64,000 nt of DNA from Hexactinellida sp. DTS-2022 (taxonomy: Eukaryota > Porifera > Hexactinellida): positions 4,030,001-4,094,000 of the forward strand of contig JAPNXP010000011.1 in assembly GCA_028753945.1 (NCBI GenBank). Direction: 5' to 3'. The position numbers and the translations under genes are program-made. The notes under the pieces are model-generated. The model searched no databases. It was not told the origin of the DNA and saw only the letters and a program-made list of their open reading frames with translations. Positions 53,480 through 64,000 of this stretch are shown one piece after another. Every line of letters begins with the position of its first letter. The stretch's first letter is position 1.

Positions 53480-54431
53480 TCTCATAACATTATGAACATA
53501 AAGCCCCTGACTGTTTTCCTTAGATAAACTTAAAATATAGTAACAAATTTAGTTTATTTAGTAAAGTTATATTTGCTTGTATTTTAATGAAAAAACCTCT
53601 TCGTCTTACCAGGTTGACTGTCCCTACACAAGGGCCTAGTGCACAAAAATATCTGGATACAAAAATCACTACATAAATGTCGTACCAAAGTTGTACACAA
53701 ATGTTGCACTAAATCATCCACAACTGTCGCACTAGTCTTGTACACAAATGTCTCTGTACACAACTGTATCTCTCCGATTACAAATTTTTCTATATTGAAA
53801 ATAATTTATTCTTGATTATTAATTTATGCCCCTAATTGAACTGCGACATACCCAATATCCATAGTATAATTTAACAATTATGTATACAACCATAATCTGA
53901 AGTATCTGATTTTACTCGACTATAGGTGTTATTATTTTAGGTGAACTATTATGGGTTATTCCAAGGGCTTTCAGTTATGGGATCAGGGCTGCTAATTGAG
54001 TAAAACATATTTTATACTTTTATCTTTGACTATTCTTTCCAATTTGATCTCAAACTATTTCTTTAATCAATTAATTAATTTAGCAACTTACTTTTTTTAG
54101 TCAATCTTTTGACCCTAATTCCCCTTTCCAACTTCATGACTTCTCAGATAGGATGTTCTCAAGTTAACATCATCAAACCTCGTTTGTTGATAAACCTCGC
54201 AATTCTCAACACCTGTCACGGAAACAATAAATCCCAAAAGAGTCAGAAGTTTGTGGTTACGAATACAGCATAAGATGAGGAGGTAAGTTTGTGAGTTTAG
54301 GTTCTAATTGTTGTTCAAATGTTAAATCCCATCACCAACTGTGTACATGCTGAGTTCTTATGAGATCAAATAGCATACGTATCTAGATAAGGGCTATATT
54401 AGCTACAAAACTATATCCCTCTAAAGCTCTA
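53480..54431. other. no supported gene; upstream of the TBC-like gene
   Basis: AT-rich. An ATGAGGAG followed by the strong donor-like GTAAGT at 54274-54287 could be an upstream non-coding or short first exon of the next gene; it does not join in frame to the ATG at 54432. Confidence 0.35.
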
Positions 54432-56027
54432 ATGTATGCATCTAACAAAGCACGGAATCCAATACATCTCTGGTATAACACAGCTCAGCTGGAGGTTACC
54501 AGTCTCACTGAATGGACTGAGCTATCGGAGCAGCTATACACAATCCTCTCACACTCAGACTATGCGTTCCACACACTCTCTGCTAACGACAAACAACACA
54601 AGCTGAGGGAAGCACTCAGGGAATTCTCGCATAACAACAACAACACAATGTTGAGGATATCTCGAGCCGTGAGTTCGGCTGTTAACGAGTCTCTCTCTCG
54701 ACACAGACTCTCTGACAGGCAATCCTCTCTGCTAACAGCGAGTGAGTACTTACTGGACAGATCAGGGAATGCCAGCGAACTTAAGAGTCAGTTCAACAAA
54801 TATTTCAATGGGGATATTCCTCCCCACATGCGAGGTCTAGTTTGGAAATCCTGTCTGTATACGCCTAACTTAGAGCGAGTAATAGAGCTGACTATAAAAC
54901 GCCAGGAGCAGAAAGGACACACAGGAAATAATCAATTGAAAATAAAGTCACTCCTCACTGAATTCTCTGGCTTCATAGGGAGTGTATCAGACACTGTAGG
55001 AGAGCTGATGACTGAAAGTTTGTATTATTACACTGAAGTTATTTATCAGAACTCGCAGCCTAAAATGCAGCACATCAAGCTACTGTACCCATTCATTGTT
55101 GCTGTATTAGATTCTCCATCGACCTCAACACTGCTCACTAACCACTCTAACGATCCACTAATGCACCACTCTCCCTCCAAATCTAACTCCAGTATTATAT
55201 CTAAGATCCTTGCTTTATACATTTCTTTCTTACAGAAAGCGCCTGAGATTATTCAGTCTGATAGTCCCTCTCGGGGAGCTGAAATGTGGCTAAAGGAATT
55301 CTCCATGAGAGTCACGTCTCTTGTCAAGGGCTATGATGCTCTTCTGTATCATTTTCTTTGTGGTTTGACATCTAACAGCGAGCCTCAACTGGTCTCCTCT
55401 CTCGCTCAACTTTTCAAACCTTTTCTTCAGGATTTGTTTGTAGGATATATGCAGACCTCGCTAGTACTGTTCCTATGGGACAGTTGCTTTCTCTGTCTCG
55501 ACACGCCCTCTATTCAGTTCCTCCCGTACGCAGCGGCATGCTGGTTGGTTATTCTCAAGAGAGACTTGATGTTGCTCACAACGTTCGACCAACTTCTCGG
55601 GTTACTGGAAACTAACAGTGCTAGCATTTCTGTTAAAAATATGCAAGATACGCTACAAAAGTTAGCTCCCGACCTCAAGTCAATAATTACTGCACAAACT
55701 CCTATTCCTAACAACTCCAAGAGAGACACATTAGTCAACCAAACCGCGGATAATTCTCAGATGACAGACACACAAACTATTTCTATCGCAACAAATATAC
55801 AAACGAATATTGATGCTGTTGAGGAACATTCTATATCTCCAGTGCATGTAGAAACGCATGTAGAAACTCCTGAACACAATAGTACTAATGAGAGTATTTC
55901 TGCATCAAGTCTGCATAGAGAGAATGGACAAATAACATTAGAGTTTTGGGAGAAGATTATTAATCGTTTTCAGAAGGGTTTGTTGAATATAGCACGTATT
56001 GAAGTGGAACCTAATGTAGCATTATAG
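54432..56027 (+). CDS. divergent TBC-domain-like protein
   Basis: A single frame of 531 residues. About residues 120-400 look like a TBC (Rab GTPase-activating) fold: the entry motif FNGDIPPHMRGLVWKSCL matches the 'GIPxxxRxxVWxxLL' start, and FLQDLFVGYMQTSLVLFLWDSCFL matches the late 'FxxxLPLExVLRLWD' helix, followed by LPYAAACWLVILKRDLMLL and the usual LL-x-x-L close. The catalytic arginine motif IxxDxxR and the glutamine motif YxQG are not evident, so it is probably a pseudo-GAP or scaffold. The N-terminus (1-115) is helical; the C-terminus (about 430-530) is Thr/Asn/Glu-rich and probably disordered. Codon use is GC-richer than the flanks. I cannot name an orthologue. An unrelated helical protein is the alternative. 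Confidence 0.65.
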   Translation: MYASNKARNPIHLWYNTAQLEVTSLTEWTELSEQLYTILSHSDYAFHTLSANDKQHKLREALREFSHNNNNTMLRISRAVSSAVNESLSRHRLSDRQSSLLTASEYLLDRSGNASELKSQFNKYFNGDIPPHMRGLVWKSCLYTPNLERVIELTIKRQEQKGHTGNNQLKIKSLLTEFSGFIGSVSDTVGELMTESLYYYTEVIYQNSQPKMQHIKLLYPFIVAVLDSPSTSTLLTNHSNDPLMHHSPSKSNSSIISKILALYISFLQKAPEIIQSDSPSRGAEMWLKEFSMRVTSLVKGYDALLYHFLCGLTSNSEPQLVSSLAQLFKPFLQDLFVGYMQTSLVLFLWDSCFLCLDTPSIQFLPYAAACWLVILKRDLMLLTTFDQLLGLLETNSASISVKNMQDTLQKLAPDLKSIITAQTPIPNNSKRDTLVNQTADNSQMTDTQTISIATNIQTNIDAVEEHSISPVHVETHVETPEHNSTNESISASSLHRENGQITLEFWEKIINRFQKGLLNIARIEVEPNVAL

Positions 56028-56495
56028 CTACTAACATATGCTTATACCCACCTCTCTTGTTAAGTATGATTACATATTACATTTTCATATCTCTCTATTT
56101 AGCTCTTGATTTTATTTATGTATTATAGTTTAAAGTAATAATTGTTTTACCCAATTCTCCAATTTTATCGATTTATAGTTAATTGAAAGATAAATACTCT
56201 GTAAATTATTTTAAAAATCTATGAATATTGTTAATTTAATTTAATAAGGATTTTCTAAAAGATTTGTAGAAATGATTCAAATGACTTATTTAGGTTCCTT
56301 ACTATACCGATAACTTTGTTACTTACAGAGTACATAATATTCAAGAAAGATAGCTATAAAAATTTAATGTTTCACTATTATAAATTACAATATTCTCCTG
56401 AATAGTACTATTTAAAACAATTTATTTATATAGTTTTTGAAAAATTTTATAAATTCTTATACTATTTCTAGCATTTGGTAAGTTACATGTATGTA
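56028..56495. other. no gene seen
   Basis: AT-rich intergenic region between two convergent genes; it should hold the 3' end of the TBC-like gene. Confidence 0.35.
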
Positions 56496-56650
56496 CAGTA
56501 GAATCTCGTTAGTATGATTTCCAAAGGACCGTCAAAATGCGTTTGCCTTATCCAGAATTCGTATTAACGGGTGTCATTTGTATTGTAAAGGCTCTGAAGG
56601 GGACTGAAATAGCGTTCGTATTAACCGTGTTCGTACTAATGAGGATCTAG
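56496..56650. mobile_element. CAGT MITE, TTAGTACGAACAC family
   Basis: CAGTAGAATCTCGTTAGTAT at the left, ACCGTGTTCGTACTAATGAG at the right; the central GACCGTCAAAATGCGTTTGC is shared with 26480-26690. Confidence 0.7.
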
Positions 56651-56832
56651 ACTATTAATAACAGCGAGTTATCAATACAAGATATACTATTATGCAAAGC
56701 TCAAAACTATTGTAGTAAGTTAATTTATTAATATTGTGCTATACTCACTAATTACACCTGAAAACACAAATTTATTATAGTATATAGGTATGTATAATAT
56801 TAAATAAATTTAAGTTATTAAATGCAGTAATG

Positions 56833-58314
56833 CTAGTTTTTTGCATTATTATTGGTCATCGTCATCGTCATCGTCACCCTAGATTGCCTTCTCGAGTTGA
56901 ACATTGCCTTGAACTTGGCTATGGTGAAAACGTTGATGTTTGTAACTGCAAACACAACAATGAACATTAGCCTCTGACTGCCCCCATTCAGATACACTAT
57001 TACAGGTGCTGTTGCTTCTGTGATCATAAGCCTATCTTCTGTCGTTAGTAGGTTTGATACAGTGTAGTTAGTGAGCGAATTATGAGGCGTGTGTAGGATG
57101 CTATTGAGAGTTATAGTTGCTTTGTATTCATTTAATAAGTACAAGTAATGGTTTTCTATAACTATATGAACTGAAACCGAGATTGCTGTTATTATAGTTA
57201 ACACAAAATACAGACTTGAGAACAACAACAGTCTCTTTTCAATGCCCTGGATTTTGGTATTACTGCCTATTAAGTTTGATCGGATATTATAGATAATCAG
57301 CATTATAATGCTCATTGTAAATGAAGTGATTAGCGCATGCGGAATATAACCGAATGTTGCATTGAATAGTTGTTCACTACTAACCAGTGAAATTAACTTC
57401 CGGGATAGTATGTATCTCGCTCCAGAACCGAATGAGATAACTTCGGTGGTTATAGGTATACCGAAGCAAATGCACAGTTCAATGGTAATCAGTATAATTC
57501 TCTTTCTTTTGGTGTTAAAGAAGTCTCGAAGTGGGAAAGACATTTTTAACAATATATATGTTAAGGCAATCACGAACCAGAATCGATTTGAAAGAGCGAG
57601 TGAGTGGATAATTGCTCCTAAAATTTGTGTTTGAATACTTGGATGCATGTTTAAACTATCGTTGTCGATGTCTCTTCCTCCACATGCGAAGTAATATACA
57701 CCTGGAATATCACAAATACCTATTCCTATGCTCTGAAATAAGTTGACCAGTATTCCTATGAGAATGGGATGGTGCTGGAATTTCCATGTAGACAATAGAC
57801 GAATCCAACTTAAAAGCGCCACTAGACTAGCAGTTATCCCAACTATTGCTAGAGTTGCATATACTACTCGCTCAATGTAATAACATATTTCTCCACAATT
57901 ATTCCAGTGTCCACATATAGGCTGACAAGTTTTGACGATAGGAGAGTAAATGTAGTTAGCGGGACAAGTCAGGGTTTCATTTGTTAAGTTTAGTTTGAGA
58001 AGTAACTTTTCATTAATTGTTATGTTGTATTGAACAGTGAATACCTTCTTAAACCCACTCAGAGTTACAGGTATCAGCACAAAAGTCCATATCAATATAA
58101 TGCTAAGTGATATGAAAATTTTCCAAAGGATAATATTGTTCCTTCCAGATTTTTCGCTACTTTTTTCACTTTGTTTTTGTGTAGTTCGCGGTGGTGTAGC
58201 AGGTGGAAGTATTTCCTTACTGTTGTCCATCTGATAAGAATTCCCGATTATATTCCCAATTGAAAACGTCCTCTTTTCTTTATTTGGAGTGTGGTACTCA
58301 TTTTTAACTGACAT
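56833..58314 (-). CDS. Frizzled-like seven-helix receptor with an extra N-terminal membrane anchor
   Basis: A single-exon protein of 493 residues. Residues 1-60 are a Ser/Lys/Pro-rich cytoplasmic leader. One hydrophobic helix follows (about 63-88, WKIFISLSIILIWTFVLIPV). The extracellular segment (about 95-145) has N-glycosylation sites and clustered cysteines (CPANYIYSPIVKTCQPICGHWNNCGEICYY). Seven further helices occupy 148-470. The order of a cysteine-rich linker, helices, and a C-terminal NVFTIAKFKAMF points to the Frizzled/Smoothened-like branch of receptors as seen in sponges and amoebozoans, but a full Frizzled CRD and the K-T-x-x-x-W motif are absent. The tail ends with Met-Thr repeats from a GATGAC-type hexamer repeat. 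A plasma-membrane receptor is inferred; ligand unknown. AATAAA on the minus strand at 56771-56776 is 57 bp beyond the stop. Confidence 0.7.
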   Translation of the reverse strand: MSVKNEYHTPNKEKRTFSIGNIIGNSYQMDNSKEILPPATPPRTTQKQSEKSSEKSGRNNIILWKIFISLSIILIWTFVLIPVTLSGFKKVFTVQYNITINEKLLLKLNLTNETLTCPANYIYSPIVKTCQPICGHWNNCGEICYYIERVVYATLAIVGITASLVALLSWIRLLSTWKFQHHPILIGILVNLFQSIGIGICDIPGVYYFACGGRDIDNDSLNMHPSIQTQILGAIIHSLALSNRFWFVIALTYILLKMSFPLRDFFNTKRKRIILITIELCICFGIPITTEVISFGSGARYILSRKLISLVSSEQLFNATFGYIPHALITSFTMSIIMLIIYNIRSNLIGSNTKIQGIEKRLLLFSSLYFVLTIITAISVSVHIVIENHYLYLLNEYKATITLNSILHTPHNSLTNYTVSNLLTTEDRLMITEATAPVIVYLNGGSQRLMFIVVFAVTNINVFTIAKFKAMFNSRRQSRVTMTMTMTNNNAKN

Positions 58315-58319
58315 TTGGA

Positions 58320-59360
58320 TATTTAGAGCAAATTTTTATGAATAATGTGTAGTTTTAGTTTATTATATACTCTATTAGTTGGTTGTATATCTTCATTTAC
58401 AATTTCACTGTCACTTTTGAAAATCATTATATTTGGAAGGCACTAGCCTAATAATTATTCCATCACTCTTACAATTATATCTCACAAGTTTATTAAGAAT
58501 CTATTAAACTTGACTAGTTGAGAATGATGGAATTTTCACACATCTTTTAATAGTAATTTATATAGAGATACCTATTAATTCATACTGTCACATAATTTAT
58601 GATTATTAATTACTCGCACCCAATAGCAACCATTTTGGGATTGTAATAATTAATTTATTTTAATCAACGTTATTATTATTTAATTGCTGTCAAGCTAACC
58701 ATGCTGATTTTAAAGTAATTTGATCTAATTATTAATTATCTTGGAGGCACTTCATATGTATACAGCTAAATCGGTAAGCACAGCGATGGCCGTACCACTT
58801 TTTACTGTGTCGACTACTATGTAGTGGGCCAGATCTGAAAATGGTGCCTTTATTATTTTTTCATTATCTTTTTGCTTGTACGGGAAAAGTTGTATCAATC
58901 TATATGAAGTATAGGGACTATTCAAACACCATCCCTCACGTTTTTTACCCCCTTGTAATCGTTACAAACGTTTGAACGTCCCCATATAATTTATTATTCA
59001 AATTATATTTTATTTAAAAACAACGAATTAATTGATACAAAATAGATAAATACTTTGGTGCCACCCTTGGGAAATCATACTTAACAAGACTCCATTGAAT
59101 TCTGAAGAGAATTCACCAATAATTATTAGCAGATTAGGGTTTGCTTAGAGCATCCTCAATTACTTTCTTGTTTTAATTATTAGCAGCACGTATTCACACT
59201 ATTAGTCTTAACATTTACTTTAGAAAATACAGGTAATTCTACTTACTAATTTATCTGTGAATATAATATAAACACTACTTATTTAAAATTTCTATCAATA
59301 CTTAAGAGAAAAATATAGTTTTTAATTAACCTATTAATTATAAGTAGTCATTCATCCTTG
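58320..59360. other. no gene; short palindrome fragment at 58803-58838
   Basis: AT-rich. ACTGTGTCGACTACTATGTA followed by GTGGGCCAG is a relative of the palindrome unit at 829-1205. Confidence 0.45.
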
Positions 59361-62300
59361 CTAAGTACTCTTGGCCTGTGACAGCAGATTGATTGGCGAA
59401 TCAAACTCCACCACTTCTCCACTCTCCATAATTATAATCTTATCGTAGTCCATTACAGTCTTTATTCTGTGTGCGATTGTAAGCACAGTGCAGTGAGAGA
59501 ATGTAGTACGCAGTAGCGTTTGAATGGTAGCATCTGTTAGTGTGTCTACGTTAGAGGTAGCCTCGTCCAGCACAACTACCCTAGCTCTCTTCAGAATAGC
59601 GCGAGCTAGACACAACAACTGTCTCTCCCCCAAACTGAAGTTGGAGCCTCCTTCTGAAACAAGGAACTGAAGTTGTCCCTGTAGTCCCTCTACCTTTTCC
59701 TTAAGCTGCACCTGTCCCAGTGCCTGCCACAGCTGATCTTCTTCGAAGCAAGATAATGGATCCAATGCGAACCTCAGTGCTCCGCTGAATAGAACCGGGT
59801 CCTGTGGAATAATTGAGATCTGCTCCCTCAATTCATGTAGACCCAGTCCCCTAATATCGTGTCCATCTATCCTAATGGCCCCGGACTCAATCTCGACTAA
59901 TCGGAGGAGAGCAATCGAAATTGAGCTCTTGCCAGCCCCTGTTCTCCCAATGATTCCAACTTTCTCGCCTGCCCTAACGTGAAATGAAATGTCTTTCAAC
60001 GCTAGCGGTAGGCCATTAGCATATCGCAGTTTAACCCCACTGAAGGATATCTCTCCTCTCTTGACAACGAATCTATGGTGCAATGGAATGTTCCTGTGCA
60101 GAGGTGGTTCCTCTTTGAGGTTGGTGTACTCCAGCACTCGCTCCACTGACACCATATTCATCTCTGCTTCGGCTGTTACCCGCAGTGAGTATTGGAATAA
60201 ATTTACGAGGATTGATATTTGAGATAAGACGAAGGCAGAGACAGCTGGAGACAAGTAATCTACTGTAAATATTAGAATAATTGAAACAATAAATAAATAA
60301 ATAGAGCTAAGAGAGTCGATTTGGAAAGAAAATGAACGTATAAAGCCAAAATAGACACGCCAAGTATTTGAATGGATATTCTGGTAGATGCACATCTTAT
60401 TGGACTGGTGGGATGCAAGCCCCAATGAATGTATTGTAGAAAGTCCGTGTAAAGTCATAGAGATATGGGTAATGACGTCATTTTTTGATACAGCCTCTAG
60501 ATGTTTGACCTGTCGAATAACACGGACAAGTTGATAACGAAGCAATAAAGCCATGATCAATAGTAGAATGCTAATAATCAGTGTAATCCAGTGTATAATA
60601 GAAGCTACTACTAGAGTGAATAATACTAGTAGAGTGCTATCGAGGGAGTATATGATTAGGTTGGGCAACAGATGGTCCATTGTAGCAATATCTTTCGAGA
60701 ATCTGTTGATAATTGAACCTGTGGAATTGGAATCAAAGAAATTCATAGGAGCTCTCAATACTTTCCAGAGCATTTTGTTGTGTAATCGATAGGAAGCGAT
60801 TGTTGGGATCCATGCAAACAAGATATTAGTCAAGAAAAGAAGTACACCTACAAACAAGCTGAAAACAGCGAATATATATATCCTAGTACTTAAGGAGAGA
60901 TGTGTAAGAGGGTTGTATCCCTGTAGAGAAGTGTAATTATGTGTTATTATGCTATCGTTTGATGTTGTTAGGTCTGTATCGGCCATAATCCACCACACAA
61001 GGTAATAACTCTTTGCAACAATTAGACTGAAATAACTAATGGTACCCAAAACAACAAGAGCTAATATCCCGAACACACCTCCCCCATACCATATGTACTT
61101 TGCATAAACCAACAGTTGAGACAGTATCCCTTGTTGCAACTTATCTGCATCGTCTGTTCTGTTAACTGATGCAACTTGACTGGTAAGTGAGATACGTTCA
61201 TCGTGTAGCCTAGAGATGTCGTACAAAGAATCCAATTCTAGCGCACTACTAACATTGATCCGAATTGTTTTGTCTTGTGTTTTTAATGGGATACTTTCAT
61301 TCTCTACTAGTGATATTTGCTGTGTTAATCTCCTGTACTCTTTAGTACTTTGTACATCGAAATAATTGCCCAAGACAGCCACTCTTCCTTCTTCCAATAT
61401 CATGACTCTATCAGTGTACATGAGGAATTCTAAGTGATGAGTAACTAATATGGTAGTTCTATTCGATAGCAAACCAGTTGTGAATATAGAGAGAAGTTTC
61501 CTGGCTACAAATATGTCGACTGCACTGAATGGGTCGTCCAACAAGTACACATCATAATTGCAATAGATTGCTCTGGCGAGACTAATTCGAGCTTTTTGAC
61601 CACCACTCAGTGTTATGCCTCGCTCTCCTACCATTGTTAAATCTCCGTCAGGTAACTGTTCCATGTCCGTTTCGAGACAACAAGCCGCTATGACCTGTCT
61701 GTACCAGCCCTCCTTCCAGTCTCTCCCGTACGTAATGTTCTCTCTAAGGGAAGTAGGGAGTATCCAAGATTCCTGAGGCACAAAGGCTATGGAACCTCTT
61801 AATTTACAATCTCCTTTAACTATTTCAATTTCATTCAACAGGGTGAGTAAGAGAGATGATTTTCCAGAACCGATCTTCCCAATCACTGCTATTATTTCCC
61901 CATTCCTGACATTGAACAAAATATCTTTCAGTATTATTTCTATTTTATTTGTCTCGCTAGACTTTCTTCCAGTTGTTACCTGCTTAACTGATATTACTTG
62001 TTGATCGTTCAATACATTTTCCACCTTCTCAATTTCCAATTCATTTCTAATTGGATATTGTACTAATATTCTCTGGACGCGAAGTATAGCAACTTTTAAT
62101 TCCCCTATTCCAACCACTGCTCTATTGAAGTCAATGAACAACCGAAAGTAAAGGTACATTAGTGCAAGAAATCCGAACACTCGACTTGAAGTGAATTTCC
62201 CTCCTCCCATAGCATAACTACTTAAACAGACCATAAGAATGTATAGTAAAGGAACAGATACTGCGAGGATATTCGCCAGTGCTTTGAAGAAATAACATGC

Positions 62301-63199
62301 TAGAATTATATGGAATTCCTGTCTCCTGATGCGTTTAACTGAATCGGCTACTGCATACTCCCAAGCAAATGCCTTGATGAGACGAATTGATTCAATAAAT
62401 TCCCTCACACGCTTGTTTCGAATGTCTGAGTACCTCAACGCGTTTCTATACAGATGGTTAATGGCATAGCTAATACTGAATTGCAATAAAAAGTGAATAC
62501 CAAATCCTATTAGAATAAATATTGCCAACCATCCGATCTCAGTATAGGCTAGCGCTACCAATACTATTACCCAATGGGAGAGACTATTAAATAAATCATA
62601 AAATTAAATACTTCATCGAACTTGAACAGATCTGAAGTAATAATGGTGAGAATATTCCCAAATGAAAGCATCTGTGTCTGAGAACACGACATAAATTGTA
62701 ATTTGTCATAGATTGCTGCCGTCAACAAAATTCGATATTTCATGCCAACTATATGTAGACAGTACTCAACAGTTTGACTAAAGAATCCAACAAAGACAGC
62801 ACAAAAAGCAACTAAAATTGCAATACTGATTAGCTGCCACATTGCATAGAGATTGGAATTCTCAAGTGCTCGTATTTGCCAAATCAACAGACAGAATAAC
62901 CCACACTGCATTGTTATAAACACTAATCCCAAACAAATAATAAATACTAACGGTAGTACCTGCGTGCGAATGAGTGCTAGCCATAACTGCGGCTGCTTTC
63001 CTTTCTTATTGGAATTCTTAAGCTCTTTTTCCCAGTAATGAGAGAACTTGTTATAGAGATAATGCGCATCAAAAGTATCTGGTAAAATTGGTAATCTTGC
63101 TAGAGTGATAGGTGTCCGTGAAAATAGTTCTTTCACACTAAATGCAAGTATCCATAGGAAAGTTAATGAAGAAAATGACTTGTTGTTTTTATCTGACAT
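59361..63199 (-). CDS. ABCC/MRP-type ABC transporter (ABCC4-like layout), one single-base frame break
   Basis: A short-type MRP without TMD0. The N-terminal part is 63199-62567 and the rest 62561-59361; the two frames overlap at ISPIG/VIVLVALAYTEIG, where GGG should be GGGG. With that base the gene is 3840 nt, 1279 residues (human ABCC4 1325). Order: TMD1, NBD1 with Walker A GKIGSGKSS, signature LSGGQKARISLARAI and Walker B YLLDDPFSAVD; linker; TMD2 (LVWWIMAD onward); NBD2 with Walker A GRTGAGKSS, a variant signature FSLGERQLLCLARAIL and Walker B VVVLDEATSNVD followed by the H-loop TIAHR. NBD1 has Asp after Walker B (D-D-P) as is usual for ABCC proteins, so only NBD2 should hydrolyse ATP efficiently. 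It should export organic anions or conjugates across the plasma membrane. It is either an intact gene with a sequencing indel or a very young pseudogene. Confidence 0.9.
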
Positions 63200-63788
63200 T
63201 TAGAGTTACATTTGTAAATATAGCTCTACTTTCTCCACCTCTTGGTGTTATGCTTTATAATACTCGTTTGTGATGTTCCTATTCTGTCATGACCATTTTT
63301 AGTTACGTAGCTCTATTTTATTGGATATACCGCAAGTGATGCAATCCAATTAAGTATTTGTTATTGTGTAGCCCAAACAATGAGTCATGATGTGGAAAAC
63401 AGTAATTTATTAATATGCTTCTCTAGTATAGTATTGTAGTTTTAAATTTATACTATAAGATGCACAGTTATAAATCGTTGTGTCGGATTTCCAGCTGGGA
63501 GTACGCACCCGCCTGACCAGACCATTGGTGATAGAGATTTCAATTTGGACAGGAGATCGAGGATTTCCTGGAGATGTGCACCTCGAAGCCCGATTTCCAG
63601 TGACTCTTTTATAATTCGAATTACAATCGAAAATATAGATATTCATAGATGACTCGATGTGAGATATTGTATTCTTTTAAGGATGTTCTTTCTATTTATC
63701 AATTAAAATGAACAGGTCGCTAACCAATTTGAGGTTTATTAACGGTTTTACGTAAATCAGCCATCTTCGCCATATTGTAATTGCACTA

Positions 63789-63960
63789 CAGTCAACTCTC
63801 GTTATAACGAAGTGCTTGGGACCTGTAAATTTCTTCGTTATAACGGATATTCGTTATAAGCGGATAATAATTAATGAATTTAGTGCTCTGGGGGAAAATC
63901 TCCATTTCATTATAAGCGGTTATTTCGTTATATCCGACTTCGTTATAACGGGAGTATATT
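63789..63960. mobile_element. CAGT MITE, CTCGTTATAACGAAG family, complete
   Basis: CAGTCAACTCTCGTTATAAC at the left, ACTTCGTTATAACGGGAGTA at the right. It contains GGGACC, GCGGATAATAATTAATGA and TTAGTGCTCTGGGGGAAAAT, the full family order. Confidence 0.75.
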
Positions 63961-64000
63961 GATTCTATAAGATTATTTGAATTTTTTAAAATTCGAACAT

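Overview
The window looks like AT-rich nuclear DNA from an invertebrate animal. Coding exons are GC-richer than the surrounding DNA, one gene has eleven exons with GT-AG introns, and the gene set is metazoan: site-1 protease, Mediator subunit 11, an MRP-type ABC transporter, a NACHT-LRR receptor with a death-fold-like front end, a TRAF-type zinc-finger protein, a SEFIR-like exon and a Frizzled-like seven-helix receptor. An early-branching animal such as a demosponge would fit, but this is an inference. No rRNA, genuine tRNA or CRISPR array was seen.

Left part (1-17700): a partial SEFIR-like exon runs off the left edge on the minus strand. It is followed by a repeat-dense stretch with a tandem palindrome array, a Helitron-like foldback, hAT-type elements and a tRNA-like SINE. 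Three genes are set in it: an intronless metallo-beta-lactamase/double-rhodanese protein (3162-4697, -), MED11 (9403-9756, -, 117 codons as in human) and a four-exon pepsin-family aspartic protease (12908-14747, +).

Middle part (17763-32934): MBTPS1 (site-1 protease) on the minus strand. I resolved eleven exons whose phases all agree and which give 1051 residues, including a C-terminal membrane anchor. Its introns hold a nested, opposite-strand, intronless TRAF-type zinc-finger gene, a GC-rich foldback, a minisatellite that repeats a splice acceptor, and many miniature transposons.

Right part (33000-64000): a single-exon beta-propeller-like protein, a decayed SLC2-type sugar transporter split by a hAT-like element with a perfect 8-bp target duplication, an intronless divergent actin (D157Y, H161Y), a NACHT-LRR gene with one frame break and one in-frame stop, a divergent TBC-domain-like protein, a Frizzled-like receptor, and an ABCC transporter with one single-base frame break.

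The dominant non-genic theme is a set of short non-autonomous elements. Several families begin CAGT, have inverted ends and carry repeated internal motifs. hAT-like elements with 8-bp target duplications, Helitron-like 5' and 3' ends and SINE-like repeats are also present. Nested insertions and a likely excision footprint can be read directly. The genes do not form an operon; no functional clustering beyond chance can be claimed.
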